Made by a program: the position numbers and the translations under genes
Shown here: positions 16,612-24,746 of the stretch, piece by piece
Numbering within the stretch: the first letter of the stretch is position 1
Layout: each line of letters starts with the position of its first letter
Notes under the pieces: model-generated
Seen by the model: only the letters and a program-made list of their open reading frames with translations
What the model was told of the DNA's origin: nothing
Database searches by the model: none
NCBI GenBank assembly: GCA_965279405.1
Contig: OZ257157.1
Coordinates: 3,844,001 to 3,908,000, forward strand
Source of the DNA: CBDDIP01 sp965279405
GTDB lineage: Bacteria > Actinomycetota > Acidimicrobiia > Acidimicrobiales > Ilumatobacteraceae
Reading direction: 5' to 3'
Length of the DNA: 64,000 bases

Positions 16612-17655
16612 ATGGCGCCCGATGACGTGACCGACCAGTGGCTGAGCAGCGTCCTCGACGAGGACGTGCGCATCACCGGCACCAAGCGGATCGGCGACGG
16701 CCTCGTGGGCATGAACCTGCGTCTCGCTCTCGACGTGCCGGCGGGAAGCGAGCTGCCGACGAGCATGATCGCCAAGCTGCCCTCGCCGGACCCGACCAGT
16801 CGAGCCACCGGCGTCGCGCTGCGCAACTACGAGCGCGAGGTCCTCTTCTACCTCGAGGTGGCCCCGACGGTCGACATCCGCGTCGCCCGCTGCTTCCACG
16901 CCGAGTGGCATCCGGAGCAGGACGGCGACTTCACGCTGTTGATGGAGGACCTGTCGCCTGCCGAGCAGGGCAACCAGCTCACCGGCTGCTCGGTGGAGCA
17001 CGCCCGCACCGCAGTGCTGGAGCTGGCCAAGCTGCACGGCCCGCGCTGGGGTGACGAGACGCTGAACGACATGGAGTGGCTCACCCGACGCTCCGGCCCC
17101 GAGGACGCGATGCAGCTCGCCACCCTGTGGTCGATGTTCCTGCCCGGGTACCTCGCCACGTTCGGCAAGTACCTCGACGCCGAGGGCACCGGCCTGCTGG
17201 AGCGGTTCGGCCCGCGACTGACCGACTGGATCGATGCGCGCACTCCGATGGGCCTCACCGTCACCCATGGCGACTACCGCCTCGACAACCTGATGTTCGC
17301 CTCGCCTGCGGGCGGTCCGACGATCGCCGCAGTGGACTGGCAGACGCCCGGCCATGGCGCGGCATCCACCGACGTCTCGTACTTCATGAGCGCCGGTCCG
17401 CTGCCCGAGGATCGACGGCTGATCGAACGCGGGCTGGTCGACGAGTACGGCGCCGCCCTCGCCGGCTATGGCGTGCAGGTCGACGGCGACGTGCTGTGGC
17501 GCGAGTACGCACGCGACGCCTACGCCGGGATCATCATGAGCGTCATCGCCTCGCAGATCGTCGGCACGAGCGATCGCAGCGAAGCGATGTTCGCGGCGAT
17601 GCTGACTCGCGCGGTGCGCCAGGCGCTCGACCTCGGCAGCGAATCGCTGATCTGA
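16612..17655 (+). CDS. Aminoglycoside-phosphotransferase-fold kinase
   Basis: A 347-residue kinase-like protein. The ATP-lobe Lys is in TSMIAKLPSPD and the hinge is near FTLLMEDLSPAEQGNQ. The catalytic HGDYRLDNLMF and metal-binding AVDWQTPGHGAASTDVSYF are intact. It is closest to the ecdysteroid-kinase-like (EcKL/DUF1679) or acyl-CoA-dehydrogenase-like APH group found near lipid genes in actinobacteria. The substrate is unknown. ATG 16612 is used; the longer open frame upstream covers the divergent dioxygenase. Confidence 0.88.
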   Translation: MAPDDVTDQWLSSVLDEDVRITGTKRIGDGLVGMNLRLALDVPAGSELPTSMIAKLPSPDPTSRATGVALRNYEREVLFYLEVAPTVDIRVARCFHAEWHPEQDGDFTLLMEDLSPAEQGNQLTGCSVEHARTAVLELAKLHGPRWGDETLNDMEWLTRRSGPEDAMQLATLWSMFLPGYLATFGKYLDAEGTGLLERFGPRLTDWIDARTPMGLTVTHGDYRLDNLMFASPAGGPTIAAVDWQTPGHGAASTDVSYFMSAGPLPEDRRLIERGLVDEYGAALAGYGVQVDGDVLWREYARDAYAGIIMSVIASQIVGTSDRSEAMFAAMLTRAVRQALDLGSESLI

Positions 17656-17694
17656 TCCGGATTCGTGCGAGCAGCGCTTGCCGATCGACCCGGT

Positions 17695-17710
17695 TCACGA
17701 TATATCGTGA
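17695..17710. promoter_or_regulatory. 16-bp palindrome, probable repressor operator of the ABC exporter
   Basis: TCACGATATATCGTGA is a perfect 16-base palindrome ending 6 bases before the ATG of the ABC ATPase gene. Its half-site CACGATA is the same as that of the palindrome at 55854-55868 in front of a MarR gene, but in the opposite arrangement. A PadR-, GntR- or MarR-type regulator is the likely ligand; none is encoded next to it. Confidence 0.7.
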
Positions 17711-17716
17711 TACACC

Positions 17717-18766
17717 ATGAAGTCTGAACCAGCCGCGGGCGATCTCGACACGGTCATCCGCACCCGTTCGTTGCGCAAGATGTACGCCGGTCCTCCCGCG
17801 TTCGGTCGACCGGGCGCCGGTCCGCCCGGCGGGCCCCCGGCCGCGAAGCCGGTCGTCGCCGATCCGGCGCAGCGCAGCGCAGCGGTCGAGTCGCTCGACC
17901 TCGACGTGCGCCGCGGGGAGATCTTCGGGCTGCTCGGCCCGAATGGCGCCGGCAAGTCGACCACGATCGGGATGCTGACGACGCGGGTGATCCCGACGTC
18001 GGGCGAGGCGATGGTCGCCGGGATCGACGTCGTCGCCGACCCGGCGAAGGCCAAGCAGCGCATCGGCGTCGTCACCCAGACGAACACGCTCGATCGGTCG
18101 CTGACGGTGGTCGAGAACCTCGCCTTCCACGGTCGCTACTTCGGCATGTCGGCCAAGCAGGCCTCCACGGAAGCCGACCGGTTGCTGGAGGTGTTCCGGC
18201 TCACCGACAAGCGCGACGTCGGCGTGCCCACGCTCTCGGGCGGACTGGCGCAGCGGTTGATGGTGGCTCGCTCGATCATGCACCGCCCGTCGGTGCTGTT
18301 CCTCGACGAGCCGACCGCCGGGCTCGATCCGCAGACCAGGCTCAGCCTGTGGGAGCTCGTGCGCGAGCTGAACGCCGGTGGCCAGACCGTGCTGCTGACC
18401 ACGCACTACATGGAGGAGGCCGAGGTGCTCTGCGAACGGGTGGCGATCATGGACCACGGTCGGATGCTGGCCCTCGACACGCCCGCCGGTCTCAAACGAT
18501 CTGTCGACGCCGACACGGTGGTCACCGTCAGCGCCGGTGACGACGACCGCCTTGCCGACGCGCTGCGTTCGGCAGAGGGCGTCGTCAAGTCCGAGGTCGG
18601 CGCTCGCGGTGGCGTGGTCGTCCACGTGCGCGGCGGGCGCGGCATCGTGCCCCGCCTCATCTCCACCGCGGCAGAGGCGGGGCTCGACGTCACCGACATC
18701 TCGGTCGCCGAGCCCACGCTCGAGACCGTCTTCATCCAGCTGACCGGAAAGGACCTTCGAGACTGA
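17717..18766 (+). CDS. ABC transporter ATP-binding protein (DrrA-like)
   Basis: A 349-residue ATPase. Walker A is GPNGAGKSTT, the signature is TLSGGLAQRLMVARS, Walker B is VLFLDEPTAGLDPQ and the switch is TTHYMEE. The C-terminal 90 residues (VVTVSAGDDDRLADAL to LETVFIQLTGKDLRD) form the extra domain of DrrA-type exporters. After KMYAG there is an insertion of about 30 residues rich in Pro and Gly (PPAFGRPGAGPPGGPPAAK) before the ATPase core resumes at SLDLDVRRGEIFGLLGP. Its TGA overlaps the ATG of the permease gene; the palindrome at its start suggests repression until a compound is sensed. Confidence 0.92.
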   Translation: MKSEPAAGDLDTVIRTRSLRKMYAGPPAFGRPGAGPPGGPPAAKPVVADPAQRSAAVESLDLDVRRGEIFGLLGPNGAGKSTTIGMLTTRVIPTSGEAMVAGIDVVADPAKAKQRIGVVTQTNTLDRSLTVVENLAFHGRYFGMSAKQASTEADRLLEVFRLTDKRDVGVPTLSGGLAQRLMVARSIMHRPSVLFLDEPTAGLDPQTRLSLWELVRELNAGGQTVLLTTHYMEEAEVLCERVAIMDHGRMLALDTPAGLKRSVDADTVVTVSAGDDDRLADALRSAEGVVKSEVGARGGVVVHVRGGRGIVPRLISTAAEAGLDVTDISVAEPTLETVFIQLTGKDLRD

Positions 18767-19608
18767 TGACCGACACCGTCGTCCCCGCGCCGCGGCTCCC
18801 GGAGCTGACCGACACGAACGTCAGCGTCCGCGCCGCGTTCGTCGCCCTGCTCGCCCGCGACCTCACCGTGCTCCGCAAGGAGTTCGCCATGTTCCTCGCC
18901 CGCACCGTCATGCAGCCGCTGCTGCTGATGTTCGTGTTCACCTACGTCTTCCCGAAGATCGGCCAAGGCGTCGGTGGCGGCAGCGGATCGAGCGCGTTCT
19001 CGACCTTGCTCATCGGCGGCGTCATCGCCAGCACGATGATCTTCCAAGGCATCCAGGCCGTCGCCCTGCCACTGGTGCAGGACTTCGGCTTCACTCGTGA
19101 GATCGAGGACCGCGTGCTCGCCCCGCTGCCGGTGTCGGCGATCGCCATCGAGAAGGTGATGGCCGGCGCGGTGCAAGCCCTGATCGCCGGCGCGCTCGTG
19201 TTCCCGATGGGCCTGTTCATCCCGGCGACCAAGGTGCACCTGCACGTCAACCCGCTGCTGCTGATCCCGGTGATGCTCCTCGGCGCGTTCATGAGCGCGT
19301 CGCTCGGTCTCTTCGTGGGCACGAAGGTCGAGCCGAAGCAGGTGCCGCTGATCTTCGGGCTGCTCGTGCTGCCGATGACGTTCCTCGGCGCCGTGTACTA
19401 CCCCTGGCAGTCGCTGCACTCGCTGCGCTGGCTGCAGGTGGCCGTGCTCGTCAACCCGCTCGTCTACCTCAGCGAGGGCATGCGCGCCGCGCTCACCACC
19501 GGCGTGCCGCACATGAGCATGTGGATCGTCTTCGCCGTGCTGACCGCAGCCGGAGCGCTGTTGCTGCGCGTCGGCATCGCCGGCTTCCGCAAGCGCGTCC
19601 TCAGCTGA
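18766..19608 (+). CDS. ABC-2 type transporter permease
   Basis: A 280-residue membrane protein with about six hydrophobic segments. RDLTVLRKEFAMFLARTVMQPLLLMFVFTYVFP and the late LVNPLVYLSEGMRAAL are typical of the DrrB/ABC2_membrane family. It forms the export channel with the ATPase encoded just upstream (TGATG overlap). The pair probably exports a lipid or drug-like compound; no further component is nearby. Confidence 0.9.
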   Translation: MTDTVVPAPRLPELTDTNVSVRAAFVALLARDLTVLRKEFAMFLARTVMQPLLLMFVFTYVFPKIGQGVGGGSGSSAFSTLLIGGVIASTMIFQGIQAVALPLVQDFGFTREIEDRVLAPLPVSAIAIEKVMAGAVQALIAGALVFPMGLFIPATKVHLHVNPLLLIPVMLLGAFMSASLGLFVGTKVEPKQVPLIFGLLVLPMTFLGAVYYPWQSLHSLRWLQVAVLVNPLVYLSEGMRAALTTGVPHMSMWIVFAVLTAAGALLLRVGIAGFRKRVLS

Positions 19609-19649
19609 CGGGGTGGTTGGCCCGAACCCGATTTTGAGAGGATCGTGCC

Positions 19650-20135
19650 GTGACGGACCTCCCGGACTTCCACATCCCGCACGACGAGAAGATCGACTGG
19701 ATGATCGAGACGCACGGCTGGGCGATGGAGGCCGTCGCCGCGCAGCCCGACAGCGATCCGCCGATCGCGCCGTACATCTACACCGTTGGCTTCCCCGAGG
19801 CGTTCGGCTTCCCGGAGGTGGTTGTCTTCGGGTTGCAGAACGTCGCCGCTCGCGGCCTGTTCGATCTGCTGGCCGACCTGTTGCGCGGCGGCACCGAGAT
19901 CCCGATCGGCGTCGAGCTGACCGGACTGTTCGACAACGAGCTTCGCTGCCTGTTCGCGCCGGTCGACCTCACCGAGGCAGCGCCGATGTTCACCGCAGCG
20001 GTCTCGTGGCATCGCGGCACCACGTTCGAGGTCGTGCAGCTGCTGTGGCCCGACCGCAACGGCTTCCTGCCGACCGAAGCGGGTTTCGATCGCCGGATGG
20101 TCTTCGCCCAACCGATCATCGGTCAGGTCGGCTGA
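19650..20135 (+). CDS. DUF4262 domain protein
   Basis: A 161-residue protein whose opening (DEKIDWMIETHGWAMEAV, then PPIAPYIYTVGFPEAFGFPEVVVFGL) is the DUF4262 signature, IxxxGWxxxxV..ppfaYTvGL. The family is small and soluble, common in actinobacteria, and of unknown function. It starts at GTG 19650. Its last 20 bases overlap the stop of the small gene on the other strand. Confidence 0.85.
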   Translation: MTDLPDFHIPHDEKIDWMIETHGWAMEAVAAQPDSDPPIAPYIYTVGFPEAFGFPEVVVFGLQNVAARGLFDLLADLLRGGTEIPIGVELTGLFDNELRCLFAPVDLTEAAPMFTAAVSWHRGTTFEVVQLLWPDRNGFLPTEAGFDRRMVFAQPIIGQVG

Positions 20136-20355
20136 GCGAGCGCTGCTCGTTGAGCTCGGCTGCCAGTGCGTCGAGCGCGCCCTCCTCGCCGATCAGCAGC
20201 GCAGCGCGACGAGTGTCGGTGAACCCGGCGCCGGCGACGAGCTCCGGCCACGACGCATCCGGCGCGTCGAGCACGATCCGCATCGCCGTCGAGAGCGCGG
20301 CGATCGGGTCGTTGTCGTAGACCGCCAGCAGTGCTTCGACGTCGCGCTTCCTCAG
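20116..20355 (-). CDS. Small conserved-looking protein with probable CTG start
   Basis: This frame encodes LRKRDVEALLAVYDNDPIAA, LSTAMRIVLDAPDASWPELV, AGAGFTDTRRAALLIGEEGA and LDALAAELNEQRSLSRPDR: about 79 residues, acidic and helical, with the amino-acid balance of a real protein. No ATG or GTG opens it before residue 28. A CTG at 20353-20355 overlaps the TGA of the saccharopine-dehydrogenase-like gene as CTGA, exactly like the ATGA and GTGA junctions elsewhere in this window. TTG 20388 is an alternative. Function unknown. Confidence 0.5.
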   Translation of the reverse strand: MRKRDVEALLAVYDNDPIAALSTAMRIVLDAPDASWPELVAGAGFTDTRRAALLIGEEGALDALAAELNEQRSLSRPDR

Positions 20356-21572
20356 TCGGCTGATGGGGTGTGCTCCTCGATCTCCCAACCGGCACCGTGC
20401 ACCGGTAGCAGCTCGAGGAACGGGTCGGCCGGGAACGCCTCCGGCCCCTTCACGCCTTCGCCCTTCCACTCGCCGGTGGCCAGCATCTCCAACGCGACGA
20501 CGGGGTGCACGGCGGTCTGCCACACGACGGCCTGGTGCCCGTACTCGCGCATCGTCCACTCGTTGTCGACGACCTGGTACAGGTAGGTCGACCGCGGCGC
20601 GCCGTCGACGCCCAGCCCGGTGACGAGGCTGCCCGCGCACGTGCGTCCACGCATCCGGTGGCCGAGCTCGGCGGGGTTCGGCAGCGTGGCGGCGACGACG
20701 TCGCGCGGCGACACCTCCATCCCGCGGACCGTCACCGGCTTCGTGCTGTCGAGGCCGAGCTTGCGCAACGTGGCGAGCACGTCGAGGAACTCGTCGCCGA
20801 GCCCGTACTTGAACGTGACTCGCCCGACGTCGATCCAGCGCGGCATCAGGATGACCTCCTCGTGCTCGACGTTGACGCACTGCAGCGCGCCGATGCCGTC
20901 GGGGAACACGAACGTCTCCGGCTCGGAGAACGGCTCGGTGGTGAACCAGCCGCGCTCGCGCTCGTAGATGATCGGCGGGTTGAGGCACTCCTCGATCGTC
21001 GTCCAGATGCTGAACGTCGGCGCGAACGCGAACCCGTCGATGACGAGGTCGCTGCCGTCGCGCACACCGATCTCGTCGACGCGACTGAACAGGTGGTCGG
21101 CGGCGTAGCGCGCGACTACGTCGCTGAACCCCGGCTCGACGCCCATCGCCACCAGTGCCAGCTGACCTCGCTCGGCCCACTGGTCGGCGACGGCGAACTG
21201 TGCGTCACCGAGCATCACGCCCGTCCGGTGGTACGGATCCGTCGGGTGCGGCGTCGACATGTGCATCGCCATGTCGAGGTAGTGCGTGCCCGCCTCGAAG
21301 GCGGCGTCGAAGATCGGCGGGTTGAAGCGCGGGTCGCAGGCGTTGACGATGACGTCGGCCTGTGCCGACCGCGCCAGCTCGACGACGTCGATCTTGTCCG
21401 ACGCATCCACCCGCGACGCGAGCACCTTCGGCGACGCAGCCTTCGCCGCCGCACGCTGGGCCCGTCCGTGATCGATGTCGGCGACGACGATCTGCTCGAA
21501 CACGTCACGTCGAGCGGCGATCGAGGCGATCGCCGAACCGACACCCCCGGCTCCGACCACCAGCACTCGCAT
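20352..21572 (-). CDS. Saccharopine dehydrogenase-like oxidoreductase
   Basis: A 406-residue protein with an N-terminal Rossmann site (MRVLVVGAGGVGSAIASIAA, then IVVADIDHGRAQ), DVIVNACDPRFNPPIFDAAF and MGVEPGFSDVVARYAADH, as in Lys9-type saccharopine dehydrogenases and related carboxynorspermidine synthases. The reaction is probably NAD(P)H-dependent reductive condensation with an amino acid; which one cannot be decided. The start is ATG 21572, just before the glycine-rich loop. The downstream small gene overlaps its stop. Confidence 0.88.
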   Translation of the reverse strand: MRVLVVGAGGVGSAIASIAARRDVFEQIVVADIDHGRAQRAAAKAASPKVLASRVDASDKIDVVELARSAQADVIVNACDPRFNPPIFDAAFEAGTHYLDMAMHMSTPHPTDPYHRTGVMLGDAQFAVADQWAERGQLALVAMGVEPGFSDVVARYAADHLFSRVDEIGVRDGSDLVIDGFAFAPTFSIWTTIEECLNPPIIYERERGWFTTEPFSEPETFVFPDGIGALQCVNVEHEEVILMPRWIDVGRVTFKYGLGDEFLDVLATLRKLGLDSTKPVTVRGMEVSPRDVVAATLPNPAELGHRMRGRTCAGSLVTGLGVDGAPRSTYLYQVVDNEWTMREYGHQAVVWQTAVHPVVALEMLATGEWKGEGVKGPEAFPADPFLELLPVHGAGWEIEEHTPSAD

Positions 21573-21657
21573 GGACGGCCAGGGTAGCCGTGCACTCACA
21601 CCGGGTTCTCACCTCCGTCACACGAGCCGCTCACGTTTCGCGGCAAGGTTCCTCGTC

Positions 21658-22155
21658 GTGGAGATCAACAACCTGTTCGGGCTGCCCGCCCACCCCCTGC
21701 TCGTGCACGTCCCGGTCGTGCTCATCCCGTTGGCCGCGTTGGCTGCGGTGGTGATGGCGTTCCGACCGGCCTGGCTCGATCGCTACGGCTGGTGGCTGGT
21801 CGGGATGAGCTTCGTCGGGATGATCGGTGCGATCCTGGCAGCCGGCAGCGGTGAGGAGCTGGAGCACCGTGTCGAGCGCTCCGCCGCGTTGGAGCGCCAC
21901 GCCGAGCTCGGCGATCGGGCCCAGACCGTGGCCATCGTCTTCTTCCTCGTCTGCCTCGTGATCGTCGGCGGCCGGTGGCTGCTGCGACGCAGCACGGGCG
22001 ACAACGCGGTGAAGGCGTTCTCCGCCTCACGCGCCGGCGCAGTGGTGGTCGCGGTCGTGCTGGTGATCGCTGCGAGCGTCGCCGCCTACTCGATCGTCCA
22101 GGTCGGCCACCAGGGCGCGAAGGTGACGTGGAACGACGTCGGCAAGGGCGACTGA
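21658..22155 (+). CDS. DUF2231 membrane protein
   Basis: A 165-residue protein with four hydrophobic segments. LFGLPAHPLLVHVPVVLIPLA contains the histidine pair (HPLLVH) that marks DUF2231 proteins, and HAELGDRAQTVAIVFF lies between helices two and three. The conserved histidines suggest haem or metal binding in the membrane, but no role is established. It starts at GTG 21658 and stands alone. Confidence 0.8.
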   Translation: MEINNLFGLPAHPLLVHVPVVLIPLAALAAVVMAFRPAWLDRYGWWLVGMSFVGMIGAILAAGSGEELEHRVERSAALERHAELGDRAQTVAIVFFLVCLVIVGGRWLLRRSTGDNAVKAFSASRAGAVVVAVVLVIAASVAAYSIVQVGHQGAKVTWNDVGKGD

Positions 22156-22165
22156 ACGCCCGGGC

Positions 22166-22696
22166 TCAGTAGGCGAAGGCGCGGCGCTCGGCGCCGAGGT
22201 GCACCAGCGAGGCGATCCGCTTCGCCAGGTACGGGCTGAACGTGCCGCGGTAGCGGACCTGCAGCTCGGGGAGCATCCAGTCGTGCCCGGTGACCTTGCC
22301 GCGGCACAGCGCAGCACCGCAGACGCACTCGAACTCGTCGTAGTCGCTGCCGTCGGTGGTGGCGTAGTCGTAGGTGAGCTGCTCGCCGACCATCAAGTCG
22401 CGGGCGGCCACCACGACGGTGGCGCCACTCATCACGCACGTCGGGTCGCAGCTGTGGTTGATGAAGTCGCCCGGCTCCGGTTCCGACGGCCCGGCGAGGT
22501 AGATGTGCTCCTCGATCTGCAAGCTGCGCACCTGCTGGCCGACGGGCAGCAGGTCGAGCTCGTCGCGCGTCACGCACCGTCCGCCGAACGCGGCCACCAG
22601 CTCACCGGCGGCGATCGGCTCGACGACGAAGCTGCCGTGCCCGAGGCCGGCGAGTGCCGACGGGCGCGCCTTGGGGGAGAGGTAGCTCACAGCCAT
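22166..22696 (-). CDS. SET-domain protein (putative lysine methyltransferase)
   Basis: A 176-residue SET domain with little else. Residues about 18-30 read GLGHGSFVVEPIAAGE, then the SAM/active-site block GDFINHSCDPTCVMSG, then LTYDYATTDG with the catalytic-type Tyr. A post-SET cysteine cluster follows, ECVCGAALCRG. These are the defining SET elements, usually described in eukaryotic histone methyltransferases and scattered in bacteria. The target is unknown. It starts at ATG 22696; GTG two codons later is possible. Confidence 0.9.
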   Translation of the reverse strand: MAVSYLSPKARPSALAGLGHGSFVVEPIAAGELVAAFGGRCVTRDELDLLPVGQQVRSLQIEEHIYLAGPSEPEPGDFINHSCDPTCVMSGATVVVAARDLMVGEQLTYDYATTDGSDYDEFECVCGAALCRGKVTGHDWMLPELQVRYRGTFSPYLAKRIASLVHLGAERRAFAY

Positions 22697-22786
22697 GTCG
22701 GGCAGCTTGTCGCCGTCGACCGCCAGCGTCTACTCGCTGATCCGTCAGCCGATCTGAATGAGAGGTCAGTCAAACTGTGGCGCCAG

Positions 22787-24640
22787 TCAGGCACAGGCCA
22801 GCACGAGGCCGGCCACGGTGGCGCCCGAACCGGCGAACGAACCGAAGTAGGGCGCGCCGCCGAACACGTAGAGGCCGCCGTCCTTGCTGCTGATGACGTA
22901 GCCCTTGCCGTCCGGCAGGGTGGTGATCGCTGCAGCCGGCTTCGACCACTTCTTCGATGCGGTGGCCAGGCTGCCCTTGTCGACTGCGTCGCCGAAGGCG
23001 ATCACGTCGCCGTCGGCGGTGAGCACGAAGAGGCCCTTGCCGCTCGAGGTCGGGGCGATGTCGACCGCACCGGTGGTCGCCGACCCGCCGAACGCGCCGG
23101 CGTTGCCGAAGTTGCGGACGCGACCGTCGGCGCCGAGCACCCAGTACCCGTCGCCGGAGGGGCGGGCGGCGATGCGCAGCGCGTCGCCGCTGACGCCGTT
23201 GCGCTTGGGTGAACCGGCGTAGCCGGCGTCGCCGAACGGGTAGATGCCGCCGTTCTTGGCGAGCACCCAGCAGCCGTTACCCGAACGCGTGACGGCGATG
23301 TCCACCGCGGTCTGACCTGACGGGATGCTGCCGCTGGCGCCGAGCCCACCGAAGGCAAGGACGGTGCCGGAGGTGGTGACCGCGACGTAGCCGTCGCCGA
23401 CGCCGGGCGCGGCGAAGCCGGCGATGGTGCCGTGGCTGGACGCGTTGCCGTGCTTGGTCGCTTTGCCCGCGGTCATGACGGTGCCGCCGGACGTGATCGC
23501 CCGGTAGCCGACGGCCTTCGTGCCGCTCGGTGCGCTCCCGGAACCGCTCGTGTCCGTCCCGGTGCCGCTCGTGCTCCCGCTGCCCGTGGACCCCGTCGAA
23601 CCGCCGGACAGGGCGCTCTGGCCCTTGTAGCCGTACTCGTAGCGCAGCACCGCGGGGATGTCGACGACCACCTGATCCCAGCGACCGGCCTGCTGGGCGA
23701 CGCTCTGGCGGAGTCCCGGGAGGAGCTTGAACAGACGCGCGCCGGGGCACAGGGTGAGCCCGACGTTGCGGTGGCCGGCCAGGTTCGGCGTGTCGCGCAG
23801 TTGGCCGTAGATGTTGACGTACGGGTCGGTGTCGAGCACGTCGATGCGGTGGCGTGCGGCCTTCCACGCGAGCAGCCACTGGAGGCTCGACATCGCGGCG
23901 TCGGTGGGCCGCTCCTCCTCGAAGTTGCCGATCAGGCACACGCCGCACGCGCCGGCGTTGGCGCCCTTGGCGTGTGCGCCGACGACGCCCCAGCCGTTGT
24001 GATCCTCCGCCGTGATCGGCTCGTCTCCGAAGCGTCGCGAGTAGCGGCCCTCGTAGATCACGCCCTTGTGATCGATCATGTAGTTGTACCCGATGTCGGT
24101 GAAGCCCCGGGTGACGGCGTGGTACTTGTACGTCTCGCGCACGACGCTGGCGGGGCTGCGTGGCCGGTTCGGGCTGGCGGTGTGGTGCACGATGAGCTTG
24201 CGGATCGGGGCGAACTGGCGATCCGGCCCGCGCCAGCTCTCGTCGGCCCCCCAGTTGGCGCGCGTCACGATCGGGGGCGCGCTGATGTTCGTCGCCCGCG
24301 GTGGGGCGACGGTGCGCACGAGCTTCAGCTTGGTCGTGCCGCCGGTCGAGCTCGATGTCGTGCCGCCCGTCGAGCCGGTCGACGGCTTGGTCGTCGTCGA
24401 TCCGCCGGTGCTCGACGCGTCCGGATGTGATGCCGATGCGGCGACGTCCTCGCCGAGGCCCTCGGCCTCCAGATCGCCGCCGTCGTCGGTGTCGTCGCGG
24501 GCGAACGCCGTGCTCGGCAGCCACAGGGGAGCGGAGACCGTCAGCGCCGTGCCGGCGGCGATCTGGCGGAACAGGCTCCGCCGGCTCATCGAACCCATCT
24601 GGTTCGCGACAGGTCGGGACAACTCGCACAACTCACACAT
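22787..24640 (-). CDS. Tat-exported peptidoglycan-recognition/amidase protein with propeller-like repeats
   Basis: A 617-residue secreted protein. It begins MCELCELSRPVANQ, then a twin-arginine signal (SRRSLFRQIAAGTALTVSAP), then a Ser/Thr/Gly linker. A PGRP/amidase_2 domain lies at about 125-290 (KLIVHHTASPN, YNYMIDHKGVIYEGRYSRRF, GHRNVGLTLCPG: the His, Tyr, His and Cys zinc/active-site pattern). A second Gly/Ser/Thr linker follows. The last 240 residues hold repeats of the form GDGYWVLGADGRVRNFGNAG, a propeller-like motif common in Acidimicrobiia surface proteins. It probably cleaves or binds peptidoglycan. The start at 24640 is fixed by GGAGG 8 bases upstream. Confidence 0.9.
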   Translation of the reverse strand: MCELCELSRPVANQMGSMSRRSLFRQIAAGTALTVSAPLWLPSTAFARDDTDDGGDLEAEGLGEDVAASASHPDASSTGGSTTTKPSTGSTGGTTSSSTGGTTKLKLVRTVAPPRATNISAPPIVTRANWGADESWRGPDRQFAPIRKLIVHHTASPNRPRSPASVVRETYKYHAVTRGFTDIGYNYMIDHKGVIYEGRYSRRFGDEPITAEDHNGWGVVGAHAKGANAGACGVCLIGNFEEERPTDAAMSSLQWLLAWKAARHRIDVLDTDPYVNIYGQLRDTPNLAGHRNVGLTLCPGARLFKLLPGLRQSVAQQAGRWDQVVVDIPAVLRYEYGYKGQSALSGGSTGSTGSGSTSGTGTDTSGSGSAPSGTKAVGYRAITSGGTVMTAGKATKHGNASSHGTIAGFAAPGVGDGYVAVTTSGTVLAFGGLGASGSIPSGQTAVDIAVTRSGNGCWVLAKNGGIYPFGDAGYAGSPKRNGVSGDALRIAARPSGDGYWVLGADGRVRNFGNAGAFGGSATTGAVDIAPTSSGKGLFVLTADGDVIAFGDAVDKGSLATASKKWSKPAAAITTLPDGKGYVISSKDGGLYVFGGAPYFGSFAGSGATVAGLVLACA

Positions 24641-24746
24641 CGCAGGAACCTCCAGCTGTTGCCAGCCCCACGCCACCCGCGACGAAGCCCACACCCTAGG
24701 TGCACGGTCGGAGCCTGGCAACGACAGGGGGCTACCGTCGCCGCTC

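Noticed and set aside
23141..23165. Further GTACCC hexamers as stress promoters (also near 24079, 51595 and 59361)
   Set aside because: None has an AAAC box at 16-17 bases; most are inside genes.
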